A DNA stretch of 64,000 nt. It comes from Stentor coeruleus (Eukaryota > Ciliophora > Heterotrichea > Heterotrichida > Stentoridae). Of this stretch, positions 1-10,415 are shown one piece after another. Positions within the stretch are counted from its first letter, which is position 1. Each line of letters opens with the position of its first letter. The stretch lies in NCBI GenBank assembly GCA_001970955.1, contig MPUH01000042.1, forward strand, positions 1-64,000, given 5' to 3'. Below the pieces are notes generated by a model. That model saw only the letters and a program-made list of their open reading frames with translations. It had not been told where the DNA came from and did not search any database. The translations under genes and the position numbers were made by a program.

Positions 1-192
1 TTGTGTTTGAAGTAGTTGCAAAAGGCAATTTTTTAAAAGCTTTTGATTAATATTACCATTCAGAATTCATTCATTTTAGTAGATTTAATTTATTATTTTG
101 TTATACAGAAATTATATATATAATTTTAGTTGATGATGATTAGGCTTAGATAACTTCAAACAATTAAAAGAATTAAATGAAAATATAATCAA

Positions 193-1176
193 ATGAGCAG
201 AATTAGCTTAGCATGCCCAGACAAAGACTCTGACTCAGTCCTCCTAAGCAACCGAACCAAGTTTAAAAAAATTTTTAGTAAGCACCTGCCAAACAGAGAA
301 GGCAAAATCTCCCTACAAGAATTCCTAAAATTTTGCCAAAATGTGCGTATTCTTCAAGTAAAACCTATACAGGACCTTATTTCCCCTATTGATATGAAAA
401 AACTTATAGCTCAGCATAATATTAAACAAAATATCAGTTACTCAGAATTTGAAAGTCTTATCAAAAGCATCGCCATGCAAACTTTTAACAACACAGCACC
501 TTTGTTTGATAAGCTAAGAATGCTGATGATCCACATAAGAAACTCATGCAAAATGCATTACCAAGTCTCTCTTAATCAAAATTTTATCAAAGAAGCTATA
601 GACTTTGAATGTATGCAAGACCCGGTTGAAATAGATGGTCACTCCCCTGAAGATATGTTAAGAGTTGCAGAAAGTCAAGACCGGGTTTACAAATCACGAT
701 ATACAAGTGTTTCTCCTCCTGGGGACAATGATTCGATAAATAAAACACGAGTTAATTCAGCAAAAAAAGAAGTCAGAAAAGATAAAAGTGTCTCACCATG
801 TAATTCTATTGAAATTCTTGATAAAGTATTACAGAAAAGGTTTAATAGCAAAGCTAAAATCACTACTACAAGTAAACAAAGAGCTAGTTTGGTTGATGAG
901 TTAAATAGGACAAAGAGTGTTTCACCTTATAGAAGTGCATCACCTTTAGTGAGTTCTCCTTTTCAGAATGTAAAAAATGTATTTTTTGGGTTTTGTAATC
1001 AGTTTAATAATACAATAAGTGCTGTGCCGAAAAGCTATACTGTAAGAAGAGTTCAGGCACAGTTGAAGTATATACAAACTGTTAGGAAAAATACTTTTGA
1101 AGCAGGGTTTGTTAAGAAATTGATTTTTTGTTCGTGGAGACAGTTAGTTCGTGATAGAATTTATAAATCAAGTTAG
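193..1176 (+). CDS. Hypothetical protein with degenerate EF-hand-like N-terminus
   Basis: A 327-residue protein that I do not recognise. Residues 30-90 look like a pair of weak EF-hand units (NREGKISLQEF, then QNISYSEFESL), but the loops lack most calcium-binding acidic side chains, so calcium binding is doubtful. The middle (about 165-265) is Ser/Lys/Arg-rich with repeated KSVSP-type motifs that look like proline-directed phosphorylation sites and are probably disordered. The C-terminus is helical and ends with a Trp-containing segment (FCSWRQLVRDR) loosely like a centrin-binding (Sfi1-type) repeat, a tentative resemblance only. The ATG at 193 follows an AT-rich flank; TAG stop. Function unknown; a cytoskeletal or centrin-related role is a guess. 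Confidence 0.75.
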   Translation: MSRISLACPDKDSDSVLLSNRTKFKKIFSKHLPNREGKISLQEFLKFCQNVRILQVKPIQDLISPIDMKKLIAQHNIKQNISYSEFESLIKSIAMQTFNNTAPLFDKLRMLMIHIRNSCKMHYQVSLNQNFIKEAIDFECMQDPVEIDGHSPEDMLRVAESQDRVYKSRYTSVSPPGDNDSINKTRVNSAKKEVRKDKSVSPCNSIEILDKVLQKRFNSKAKITTTSKQRASLVDELNRTKSVSPYRSASPLVSSPFQNVKNVFFGFCNQFNNTISAVPKSYTVRRVQAQLKYIQTVRKNTFEAGFVKKLIFCSWRQLVRDRIYKSS

Positions 1177-1563
1177 ATAAGCTTTAAGTAATATTCAATT
1201 ATATAGACTTGGCTTTTTTGATAGTTTTAAGGATATTTGAATGAGTGTTAAGATTTTTAATGCAAATTCATTTAGTTTTTAGGTTTTTAAAAGCATTCAT
1301 TTAGTTTTATAGCATTTACTTTTTTTTTCATAGATAAATTATATAATATAAACTCTTATCAGATCTTCAAAAACAACAAAAGTGTATATTTTATAATTTT
1401 CATAATATAGACTACCTTAAAAGTTGTAATTTTAATAACTGCCTTTAATTATTCCTTTTAATCCAACTTGAATTGTGCTTTTGTGCTTAATTTACTTTTT
1501 TCAATCCTAATTTTTATTATATCGCACATACTTATAGTTACCTACCGATGATATAATTATAAA
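1177..1563. other. Intergenic, tandem + genes
   Basis: AT-rich. The first part has the G-leaning character of a 3' flank and the part from about 1340 the C-rich, G-poor character of a 5' flank. A short direct repeat (attcatttagtttt) occurs near 1267 and 1293. No gene seen. Confidence 0.6.
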
Positions 1564-2373
1564 ATGGAAGAAAATCAAAGGATGAGTTCATTATTCAAGA
1601 GCATCCCAGCTTTTGCCCTAATAGTCTGCTCATTGCATACAATTTTTTTCTTGCTAAGCTTATTATTCCCATTCTTCATCCTCTCATTAACCTGTATTCC
1701 ACACTACACTATCAGAAACTTTGAGCCATGGAGGATAATCACCAGCCCTTTTATAACTTATTATTTCTTCGAACTCTCAATTGTACTACCTTCATATTGG
1801 TCTACAGCTGTGCTTACAGAAAAGCGTATGGGATCTTTGCGGTATTTTTTTTTCTTCTTTTCCAACACTGTGCTTATCCAAATATTTTATTTCTTAGGAT
1901 CTTTACTTGTTGAGCCTTTAAATATAAGTATCGGACGAATTATTATTGGAGAAATTATGGCTGAAATCATGCTTATAAGTAAAAAAAACCCTGAGTCTCC
2001 TATACCATTTTTATGCTGTCCAGGCCGTGTTAAATCGATTTATTATCCTTATTTAGCACTTTTTCTCTTTGCTTGTTTAGGTTTCCCATTTGAAGGACTT
2101 GCTGGAGTGATTGTCGGCTTGTTAAGTAAGAAATATTTAGATACAAAAATTTCTTTTAGTAATTTGCAAAGAAATCGAGTTGAGGACTTGGAAAAAAATG
2201 TTTGTTTTGCGTGTTTTGGGGTTGTACCGAATTTTATCCCAGTATCTCAAGCAGGAGAGGAAGAACTGCCTTTTACATTTATTCATGCTGAAAATGCTGC
2301 TAGTCCTCCGCAAAGGAATTATGAAAGGGTAAGTTTTATTTAGTTTAATGAATTTGAAGACGACTCGCTTTAG
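1564..2373 (+). CDS. Rhomboid-like multi-pass membrane protein (probable pseudoprotease)
   Basis: The coding sequence is 1564-2328 joined to 2344-2373 across a 15-nt intron, giving 264 residues. Without the intron the frame would end in the intron's own TAG; with it removed the protein ends in an acidic tail (FNEFEDDSL). There are about five or six hydrophobic segments. The WRIITSPFIT motif after the first one resembles the L1-loop WR motif of rhomboids and derlins, and EKRMGSLRYFFFF resembles the following E..WG...F motif. The GxSx catalytic serine motif and a partner histidine are not visible, so an inactive rhomboid (UBAC2/TMEM115/derlin-like, ER or Golgi) is more likely than a protease. 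The family call is moderate; the membrane protein call is firm. Confidence 0.65.
2329..2343 (+). other. 15-nt spliceosomal intron (phase 0)
   Basis: GTAAGTTTTATTTAG interrupts the 3' end of the rhomboid-like gene. It starts GTAA, ends TAG and has A at position 10, as in the other introns of this window. Its removal continues the frame for nine more codons to a TAG. Confidence 0.85.
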
Positions 2374-2681
2374 TTATAAGTTTTAAGTGAGAAGTAATCT
2401 AACTTGAAAAAAATATAAATTCATATTGGAGTAAATATATAAATTAAGGATAATTATATAGAAAAACTAGAATAATATTTGTATATATATTACAGTCTTT
2501 AATATATATGCAAATGTACTAAAAATCAATAGCATAATATTCTTCTGTAATTTACTTTATAAGCCCTAAGAAACTTATAATATTAAATAAAATTATATCA
2601 AAAAACACATAATCCTTATATAAATAAGCTTATTATTAGCACCTTCTCATATAACAAAATATCTATTCCTATTAATATTAA
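2374..2681. promoter_or_regulatory. Intergenic; 5' flank of the TOG-protein gene
   Basis: About 300 nt of AT-rich sequence with runs of TATA/ATAT. No gene or distinct motif recognised; it presumably holds the terminator of the upstream gene and the promoter of the next one. Confidence 0.4.
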
Positions 2682-5600
2682 ATGGACGATTTCCGAAGTT
2701 CTAGTCCTCCACTACCAACAGCTTATCCAAGCAATAAAAAACCTTACCGCAAGCCTTTAAACCTTCCATCAAACCAAGTTGAAGACTTAATTCCGAACAA
2801 AGAACATGATGACGAAATTGTCACTTTCGATCCGCCAAATGAAGACTTGTTCCCAAATTCTCGTCCACCAATACTTTCTGAACCTAATAGAAGTGGTATT
2901 TCGAAATCACCTCATATTTTCACAGGGTTTTTTTACCAACATGGTGAAACCGCGCCAAACATTGACGAAACTCAAAATAGGCCAGGAACAGAAGCTGTTC
3001 ATAGATATAATACAGAAGATGTTTTTACATTTGAAGAAGATGATTTAGGAACTAAACTTACTATACAAGAAAGAATGAGTAGTTCTAAATGGCAAGTACG
3101 TAAACAGCTGTATATTGACATTGCTGATTCCTTACGAACAGGACGTTTTCTTATGAATATCGAGACCGAAATGAGTGTTTTTGAGTTTTTCGAACCTTTG
3201 CTAAAAGATATGGCTTGGGACTCGAATTTAACTTCACAATTAGAAGGTCTACAGACTATTTTGGTATATGTGAAGCTTGTTCCTGGGGTTAAAAATTCTC
3301 TTTTTTTCCTTGCTGATGAACTTATACAGAAATGCGCATTAACCAAGCAAAAAAGCGGCGAGTTAGTAAGTCAGATAGTTGTTGAACTTCTTGGAAAAGA
3401 TACTGAAGGGCTTTTAGTATTTTATATAATAAAAAGGTTCACAGCAAAAAACCCAAAAGAAGCTTGTTTTGCTTTGTCTTGTATAAAACAATCTTTACCA
3501 GTACTTGCTTGTACTGAAGGTATAGGAAGAAACTTAGCTAATGGGCTTAATAAAACCTTATCGCATAGCATTGCTGAAGTTAGAAATGCAAGTTTGGCTT
3601 TGGCCTGCGATCTTTTTATATATGTCAGTGATGAAATCGACACTTATATAAAAAATCTCGACCTGAAAACCATGCAGATCAAAGAATTTAAAGAAACCCT
3701 AGAATCAAAAGAAAAAGCATCATCGAAATGGACACTTTTCAACAAAGAAAAGCAGAAAATTGAAACAAATGACCTGCTGATACTTGAAGATACTCATGAA
3801 AACCTGAAAACTGATTTGGCGACCCTAGTCCCAGAAGGTTTTTTTGATATGCCGTACTCAAGCGAAATAAAACAAAATCGAGAAAAACTCGTAAAATTCA
3901 GTCAAAAACTTGAAGTCCCAGGTCTAATCATAGAAAAAAAAGAGTATCCAACAATAATTAACGTCCTTCTACACCTAATAGAATCCAACAATAATCTTAT
4001 ATACACAGAAGCGATAAAAATAGTTGAAATCCTTGTGCCTAAAATCCCTAAATCCTTCACATACAAAGTAAAGCAATACATTCAGTTTCTTTCTGACAAG
4101 TTCAAAGAAAAAAAACGTACTATAATTCAAACTGCTTCCAATATCCTCCATCTATTCCGCATTAACGAAATATGTTCATTTGAATGTATTATCGATATAT
4201 TACTAGAAAACTCCATACACAAAGTCCCTCAAGTTCGAGAAAACTCTTTAAATTGGATATCCTCCGAATTGCAAAAGTACCCAACGACTATTGATTTATT
4301 AGAAATCAATACAAATTCTTCACCTTATGAAAAAACTATAGAAAATATTGTCACTACATTTGGAAATAGGATTTTAAACATAGCACTTAAAGATACAGTT
4401 GGTAGTGTCCGTGATGCTAGTGTAAAACTCTTATATTATTTCAAGTCATTGAATACTAACAATTTATTACTTGAGAGTTATTTAAATAAACTACCTAAAA
4501 AGAAACTTCCAATTGTTGAAAATAAATATGAAGAAGCTGAAACTGAGATTATGGCTAAAGACTCAAGCCCTGTTCCTACAGATTTCTTTGTAGAAATCCC
4601 TGTAGTTGATGAGAAAGACCAAGAAACTATAGTTTTTGTTATTGATGATATTAAGAAATATAGTGAAGGGGTGTTTAGGTTTGAAAATCTTATGTCGCAT
4701 TTAAAAACTATGGATTTAACATCAATTGCTTCAGCTAAACAAGCTATTGTGTCGACTATAACTTGGGTGTTTTTTAAAATCAATCCTCAGAAACTTGGAA
4801 CTAAAACTGAAAATTATATCCTTGAACTTAATTCTTTAACTGAAGCGGTTATTAGAGAAATTGGAAGCTTTGAAGACCCATTATTGCAGAAAATACTTAA
4901 AATGGTCTTTCAATTCCCTGCTTTTGTATCGAAAAATTTGCATAAAAGCATTGAAGCCACTTTAGATGTTGTGTTTATGCTTTCTAATCAGATGACAATT
5001 ATAAACTGCGCTGTTGGGTTTATGGGCAATATCAGACTTAAAAAACCTAGGATTACGCATGAAGAAAAAGCGCTGATTTGTGTAAGGTTTTTGTATGCAT
5101 GGCTTGTAAAGAAACTTGACAAGCATTTTGTTAAAAACAACCCAGAAAAGTCTTTAAGTCTTATAGATACAATTTTAGACATTAGAGAAAATGACACAAC
5201 TTTTTCTGAACAGTTTATAAAAGAACTCCAACTAGCTAAAAATAACCTATCAGGGCAGTTAAGGAAATATTTAGCTTCAGGTGAAGTATCTCCTGCCAAA
5301 TCCCGCTCACCTAATTTATCAATAATTGAAACACCAGAAGTTGTTGATGAAGCATCAAACTGGAACAAAGATATTAAAGACATCCATTTAGCCCTAAAAT
5401 CAGCTAATTCCTCACAAAAACTCTTAATATTAAACAAATTTATGGATATTGTAGAAAATATTTTAGCATACAACCAAAACAAACCCCAAAAAGCTCCTTG
5501 GAAAAGAGGTATCGGTCGCAGTCAAAGTTTAGGAGATGCCATACCAGTAAAGCAAGGTTTACTAAGTTTGCCAGTAGAAGAATTAGAAAATTTCGTAAAG

Positions 5601-7454
5601 GATTTAATATTCCTCTGCACAAAATACAAAAATTATACTCAAGAGCCTACTTTATTTGAAGAGCTTCAACAATCAACAGTCTCAGCCCTTACCACTCTTC
5701 GTGTAGTAATCTCAGATAAAGATTCAGAAATTATATTCAAACAACTCCTATACCACCTTCCAGTCAAACATTCCAACTCTTCCTTTGTCAAAAATTTCAA
5801 TATGACCATCTACCAGCTTTTCTCAGATTGGCTCGCCCATCTTGCTACTTGGCAAGTCATTGCTCTAGTTGTTGATTGTTTCAAAATTGATTCAGTCTTC
5901 AACATTCATATTGTATACATACACACAATCCAATGGTTTATAGAAATCGAACTCAAACTTGGGAATTTCGCTCTTGAACATCTTAGTCCGTTAGTATTTT
6001 ATGTTGCCCAAGGGCTATTTGGAGGTCCATTACATAATTCTCACCCTTTGTCTCATAGCACAAAGCAATTACTGATTTTTAATAGTCAGATTTTTATTGA
6101 ATATCTTATAGAAATTTTTACTTTAGACAATGTGTGTGTTTTTTTTGAAGAAAACTTAGTGAACAGTGGGAAGTTATATGAGCAGTTCCAAGAATGGGAA
6201 GATAGGCATAAAAAAACTCTTGAGTGTTCCCCAGAGACAGTTGTAGTAAAAGAAGAATCTTCACCTGATGAGCCTTCCCCAATACGGAACATAGTAATTC
6301 CTGAAAGAACTCAAGCTGTTAATGAGCGAGTACAAGTAGATCCAGAAAAATCTATGCTTGTAGCTAAACTTGAGGAAATGTCTGAGCAGCATAAAGAAAC
6401 TAGAAAAAACCTTGAAGAAGCTAATAAAGAGTATTTAACCCAAGTTACAATTAATTATGAACTTATGCAGAAATTAGAAAGAGCTCAAGAAAAAGCTCAG
6501 AAAAAACCTGAAGAAAACTCTCCACGCGCTAAACCTGTAGAGACAAAAAGGACCCCAAGTTTCAGACCTTTGACTAACTTCGAGGATCTATTAAGACCAA
6601 GACCTGAAGAAAATATAAAACCTGTACAGAGCAAAGTCCCTGTTTTTGAATTTGAAAAACTTGATACCCCAACTGTACCTTTTTATATGAAATCAACAGA
6701 GGTTTTTAATTATCAAATGCGTTTTATAAACTCTAAAGACCCTGAAGCCCTTTCATCACACCTTCTACAAGTTTACACAACTCTACCAGCATCGCATAAA
6801 AAGCCATTTGTTCAATTTATATATAAATGTTTAGAAAATGAAGATCTTCTTGAAGCTTTAACTTTCCCTGTTCACAAATCTCTAGTTTTTTCAATACTCC
6901 AGTTTTGTGTATGTGAAAAGATGGCATCCAGTACAACTCAATCATTTCTTATCAAAACACTTGCAAATTCTGAAGACCTTGATCTAACTGCTGAACTTCA
7001 AAAGCTCTTAAGTCTTATATTATCTATTGAAAACTGCACTGAGACCTTTAAAGCACTAATCCAATGTGCTTGCGACATCCTTCCTGAATCTTTTTATTTA
7101 CCATTAGCCCCAGAAAAAAAAGCTTTTCTAAGGCTAATTCTGAAATGTTCTTTTAAATTCGTCAGCGGCATCAGTTCATCAGAAAAAACAATAAAAGTTT
7201 TTGACTGCTTATTAGAACTTAATAAACTTTTCCTTGCTCATCCTCCAGAATCTTTAAACTCAGACTGTTCTGATGTTGCAGAATATGAGCATATGTTCAA
7301 AGTCCTTAGAGGAGTTTCTGATGTGCTTATTGGGTTAAATCCACAAAAAGCACAAGCATTTCTTATGTTTATTTGCCCAAACAAAGCTAATAAAGCGGTT
7401 TATTTGAAGTATATAACTGCTTTGCTAATGAAAAAATATAACCTTTCTAATTAA
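2682..7454 (+). CDS. XMAP215/CKAP5/Dis1-family microtubule polymerase (TOG-domain protein)
   Basis: A 1590-residue protein with a disordered, Pro-rich start (1-120) followed by HEAT-type helical repeats. At about 125-340 the pattern is that of a TOG domain: the first helix has SSKWQVRKQLYIDIADSL, matching the 'W.aR..a...l' signature of XMAP215 TOG1, and it ends with a segment like the family's 'LKPVQLKELEEAFE' linker (LKTMQIKEFKETLESK). At least two more HEAT/TOG-like blocks follow (about 400-620 and 670-880), then further helical repeats, a coiled coil at about 1255-1320 and a helical C-terminal block (about 1350-1590). Proteins of this family add tubulin to plus ends; here the cortex microtubule bundles and cilia are plausible sites. 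Its stop codon lies 8 nt from the stop of the convergent gene. Family call is good; exact TOG number is uncertain. Confidence 0.75.
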   Translation: MDDFRSSSPPLPTAYPSNKKPYRKPLNLPSNQVEDLIPNKEHDDEIVTFDPPNEDLFPNSRPPILSEPNRSGISKSPHIFTGFFYQHGETAPNIDETQNRPGTEAVHRYNTEDVFTFEEDDLGTKLTIQERMSSSKWQVRKQLYIDIADSLRTGRFLMNIETEMSVFEFFEPLLKDMAWDSNLTSQLEGLQTILVYVKLVPGVKNSLFFLADELIQKCALTKQKSGELVSQIVVELLGKDTEGLLVFYIIKRFTAKNPKEACFALSCIKQSLPVLACTEGIGRNLANGLNKTLSHSIAEVRNASLALACDLFIYVSDEIDTYIKNLDLKTMQIKEFKETLESKEKASSKWTLFNKEKQKIETNDLLILEDTHENLKTDLATLVPEGFFDMPYSSEIKQNREKLVKFSQKLEVPGLIIEKKEYPTIINVLLHLIESNNNLIYTEAIKIVEILVPKIPKSFTYKVKQYIQFLSDKFKEKKRTIIQTASNILHLFRINEICSFECIIDILLENSIHKVPQVRENSLNWISSELQKYPTTIDLLEINTNSSPYEKTIENIVTTFGNRILNIALKDTVGSVRDASVKLLYYFKSLNTNNLLLESYLNKLPKKKLPIVENKYEEAETEIMAKDSSPVPTDFFVEIPVVDEKDQETIVFVIDDIKKYSEGVFRFENLMSHLKTMDLTSIASAKQAIVSTITWVFFKINPQKLGTKTENYILELNSLTEAVIREIGSFEDPLLQKILKMVFQFPAFVSKNLHKSIEATLDVVFMLSNQMTIINCAVGFMGNIRLKKPRITHEEKALICVRFLYAWLVKKLDKHFVKNNPEKSLSLIDTILDIRENDTTFSEQFIKELQLAKNNLSGQLRKYLASGEVSPAKSRSPNLSIIETPEVVDEASNWNKDIKDIHLALKSANSSQKLLILNKFMDIVENILAYNQNKPQKAPWKRGIGRSQSLGDAIPVKQGLLSLPVEELENFVKDLIFLCTKYKNYTQEPTLFEELQQSTVSALTTLRVVISDKDSEIIFKQLLYHLPVKHSNSSFVKNFNMTIYQLFSDWLAHLATWQVIALVVDCFKIDSVFNIHIVYIHTIQWFIEIELKLGNFALEHLSPLVFYVAQGLFGGPLHNSHPLSHSTKQLLIFNSQIFIEYLIEIFTLDNVCVFFEENLVNSGKLYEQFQEWEDRHKKTLECSPETVVVKEESSPDEPSPIRNIVIPERTQAVNERVQVDPEKSMLVAKLEEMSEQHKETRKNLEEANKEYLTQVTINYELMQKLERAQEKAQKKPEENSPRAKPVETKRTPSFRPLTNFEDLLRPRPEENIKPVQSKVPVFEFEKLDTPTVPFYMKSTEVFNYQMRFINSKDPEALSSHLLQVYTTLPASHKKPFVQFIYKCLENEDLLEALTFPVHKSLVFSILQFCVCEKMASSTTQSFLIKTLANSEDLDLTAELQKLLSLILSIENCTETFKALIQCACDILPESFYLPLAPEKKAFLRLILKCSFKFVSGISSSEKTIKVFDCLLELNKLFLAHPPESLNSDCSDVAEYEHMFKVLRGVSDVLIGLNPQKAQAFLMFICPNKANKAVYLKYITALLMKKYNLSN

Positions 7455-7462
7455 TTTTTATA

Positions 7463-9928
7463 TTAAGTATTTTCGTTTTCCATTTCTAATAGATAGTCTT
7501 TGCTTTCGCTTAATGATTTCGCTATTTTGATCTTGGTTTCATTTACAGAATCATTCATGCTGACGATAAGTTCGTGATATACTGGGTTTGAAAGAATGTT
7601 AAAAGAGTGTAAGCCGTGGTCTTTTATGTATTCCAACTCGTCATAGAAGGTTTTTTCAGGTTCTATATTTTCAGGAGCTATTTTTGCGGACTTCTTGCCT
7701 TTAAATGAACAACTGAAAAGCCAGTTTGATGATGTTATGTAGAGAAAAATCCCAAGAGACACTGCTATCATCCCTAAGCAGATCAGCCCTGTTATGCTCA
7801 CAATACGGTCGTAAATTGTATTTTGATATGAATGCAAATACCCATTTTCAGTATAAAATTTTTCAGGGAAAATGTCTTCTGTCCCTAGCATATAAAGACT
7901 AAACCCTGAATGCAAAATCGCAGCAAAAGGTAGTATAGACAAAAACCTATCATTAAGCTCCTGGCTATATCTTGGTGGTCTTGAATAATGTCTTAAAACT
8001 AAAAACTTATCAGTCCAATACAATACAAACATTGTTGCACAGCAAGTTGCATTAAGTAAAGGTATTCCTCCAGAATAAAGCATAGAAGAAAACACTACAT
8101 TCAATATTTGAGAATATCTCGTTGCAATATCAAATTCCGGTCCAGTAAACGCAGCATTAATTTCTTTTTGAGTTTTATACCCTTTATAACACATCCTTTT
8201 ACACCCACCACGAGGATAAAATATTATAAAATTCAGCATATGCGGGGAAAATATACTAACAATCATTGTTATAGTCAAAGTTGATCCCACTTGTACATAC
8301 CAATCCCTAGTAAAATCACTAAATTTAGAATTGAAAATATACTCTCCAAAGGGTAAAGTCCCAAAAAATCCAATTGATGAGAAGTTAGCATTTACAACTA
8401 AAACTATAAGAGCCGTGTTTATAAACATAGCAACAAAAACTTTTGTCATGATTTTGACTTGTTCTTTACTTTTAGAAACCACATGTTCGAAACGTCCAAG
8501 TACACGGAAAAGTAGTTTTAAGAAAAAGTTTATCATAACAACTCCAGCACATACAAGGAAACGTATTGCAATACCATACGTACGCTGTTGAAGATAGTAG
8601 GAACAATAGCTACGTAATGAAGATACAGAAATCACATCCTGGAAAGTTTGTAAACTGCAATAACAATACTTTTGATTGTCAGATGTATATAAACTCTTAG
8701 CTTTATCTAATGAATAACTTTTGATAACTCCATATGTGGTTATACATTTTTCATTGCTTGGCAAGCCATCATCAAATGATCTCATAAGATAAACAACTAT
8801 AATTGTTGATATAAGTACAATACAAGCAATAAGTATGGCGAATATTTGTCTGAGGAATCTTTTACAAGAACTGTATTCGAGGTTTTCCCAATTGATATTA
8901 GATGGCTCGCTAGTATGAGTGACATAAAGCTTGTAGATGCTTTTGAATTTCAGTGAAGATGGGTAGCGGAAACAGGCTCTATTAGCTTTTTTATAAGCCT
9001 TTAAACAATCTGCACGTTCAGAAAGTTTAGAAAATACGACATATCCTTTAATAACAGGTAAATCATCATGGACTTTAAAATTACTTTCCTGGCTTCTGAT
9101 TTTCTCATCAAATTTCATGATTTCTTTTCTGACCTTTTCTAGTTTTTTATCCACTTTTATCCCATTACTGCTTTGCCTTTCTAAATACTTTAGTTCTGTA
9201 GTCAAATCTGCCCTTTTTTTGTAACTGCCCAACATACCGTTATATTTACGAGCCAAATACACTTCCACAACTTCGCCGAATTTTGAAAACAGTTCTTTGA
9301 CTTCATTATTTTTTATAGATTGGCTTGGGAATCCTGAGATTTCAACAGCATAATCCGCAGCTGTAACACTTTTTTTAGAATTCGACTGTATTTTTTCTTT
9401 AGATGTTATATGCACACTTACAACAAAAAACACGAAAATCAACGTGTATAATAAATCAGCAATAAGAAGACGAATTTTACTGTTTTTATAAGAAGTAACT
9501 TGATTTTCAGCTTCAGTTTCAGTCATATCATAGTCATAAGTGTACTGATTAGCTAAAGTTAGCGAATCCCAAGCTTGCTTTTTATCGCCATCTGAAAGTC
9601 CTCCACCATTATAATTCTCGTACATGGGCCAGATTGAAATTAATGCTATGACTAAGAAAACAAAACCCAGCTGTTTTATTGATAAGAAATACAGCTCCAG
9701 GCCAATGCCATATTCTCCTAACTGACTTGGTTTGGTTTTGCATATAGGTGCTTGTGATAGTTTATCATTCACTTTAACTCTTATCATATGGGCTTCTCTG
9801 TACTCCCTTGCTTTTAAAACATCTGGAGGCTGAGCGTTTTCTTCGAAACTTAGAGCATCCAGAGTTAGTTTTGACTGTAATACAAAGTTTGATAGATTGA
9901 TATCAGCAACTTCTTCAAAGACTTCCAT
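7463..9928 (-). CDS. OSCA/TMEM63-anoctamin superfamily membrane protein (putative mechanosensitive channel or scramblase)
   Basis: An 821-residue multi-pass protein. Hydrophobic segments lie at about 78-100, 153-174 and 358-382, with several more to about 745. Between the second and third is a cytosolic RRM-like domain (about 190-335): DYAVEISGFP, then SKFGEVVEVYLARK, a charged helical hairpin, then KGYVVFSKLSERADC. This order, two membrane helices followed by an RRM-like loop with an inserted helical hairpin, is the layout of OSCA/CSC1/TMEM63 channels. Later segments (FDIATRYSQIL..., YWTDKFLVLRHY) fit the wider TMEM16/OSCA/TMC superfamily, and I cannot separate these branches by eye. A role in mechanosensitive or calcium-activated ion or lipid transport at the cell membrane is inferred from the family. 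ATG at 9926-9928; TAA stop close to the convergent gene's stop. Confidence 0.6.
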   Translation of the reverse strand: MEVFEEVADINLSNFVLQSKLTLDALSFEENAQPPDVLKAREYREAHMIRVKVNDKLSQAPICKTKPSQLGEYGIGLELYFLSIKQLGFVFLVIALISIWPMYENYNGGGLSDGDKKQAWDSLTLANQYTYDYDMTETEAENQVTSYKNSKIRLLIADLLYTLIFVFFVVSVHITSKEKIQSNSKKSVTAADYAVEISGFPSQSIKNNEVKELFSKFGEVVEVYLARKYNGMLGSYKKRADLTTELKYLERQSSNGIKVDKKLEKVRKEIMKFDEKIRSQESNFKVHDDLPVIKGYVVFSKLSERADCLKAYKKANRACFRYPSSLKFKSIYKLYVTHTSEPSNINWENLEYSSCKRFLRQIFAILIACIVLISTIIVVYLMRSFDDGLPSNEKCITTYGVIKSYSLDKAKSLYTSDNQKYCYCSLQTFQDVISVSSLRSYCSYYLQQRTYGIAIRFLVCAGVVMINFFLKLLFRVLGRFEHVVSKSKEQVKIMTKVFVAMFINTALIVLVVNANFSSIGFFGTLPFGEYIFNSKFSDFTRDWYVQVGSTLTITMIVSIFSPHMLNFIIFYPRGGCKRMCYKGYKTQKEINAAFTGPEFDIATRYSQILNVVFSSMLYSGGIPLLNATCCATMFVLYWTDKFLVLRHYSRPPRYSQELNDRFLSILPFAAILHSGFSLYMLGTEDIFPEKFYTENGYLHSYQNTIYDRIVSITGLICLGMIAVSLGIFLYITSSNWLFSCSFKGKKSAKIAPENIEPEKTFYDELEYIKDHGLHSFNILSNPVYHELIVSMNDSVNETKIKIAKSLSESKDYLLEMENENT

Positions 9929-10415
9929 AGATTGTATTATATTTTTGACATATTTTATATGGTTAGACTGTTTTATGGAAGTTTTTTTTTTGAGAAATGA
10001 GAGTTGGATTTCGGTTTTTAGTTAGATGAAGTTTATTAGAGGCCAAATAGTTAATTTGTTAAATAAGAGAAGATTTTATTGCAATTTTTAATTGAACATT
10101 AGTTTGAATAATATAAAAGAATGATTTAGATAAGGTAGGATTGTTTTGGGATGAATGATGATTTGAGTTATTGATTATTATAGATTTTTCATTATAACTA
10201 AAGTAATCAATAGCTCTACTTGATTACCATAAATCAGAGTTATCTCTTATTTGCATATAACTTATACTTCACTAATCCTAATTTCAAAATTCTAATTATT
10301 CAGATTTCGATATCTACTTACTCAAACACATAATCAATCCCACTATATAAAAAGTCGATCTATCACAAATTATTCATAAATTAGAAAATCATTTGCATTA
10401 AACTATTTTATCTAA
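9929..10415. promoter_or_regulatory. Intergenic; 5' flank of the OSCA-like gene and 3' flank of the coiled-coil gene
   Basis: The part next to 9928 is G-rich on the plus strand (C-rich on the sense strand of the minus gene), typical of 5' flanks in this window. The rest is AT-rich. No gene seen. Confidence 0.5.
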
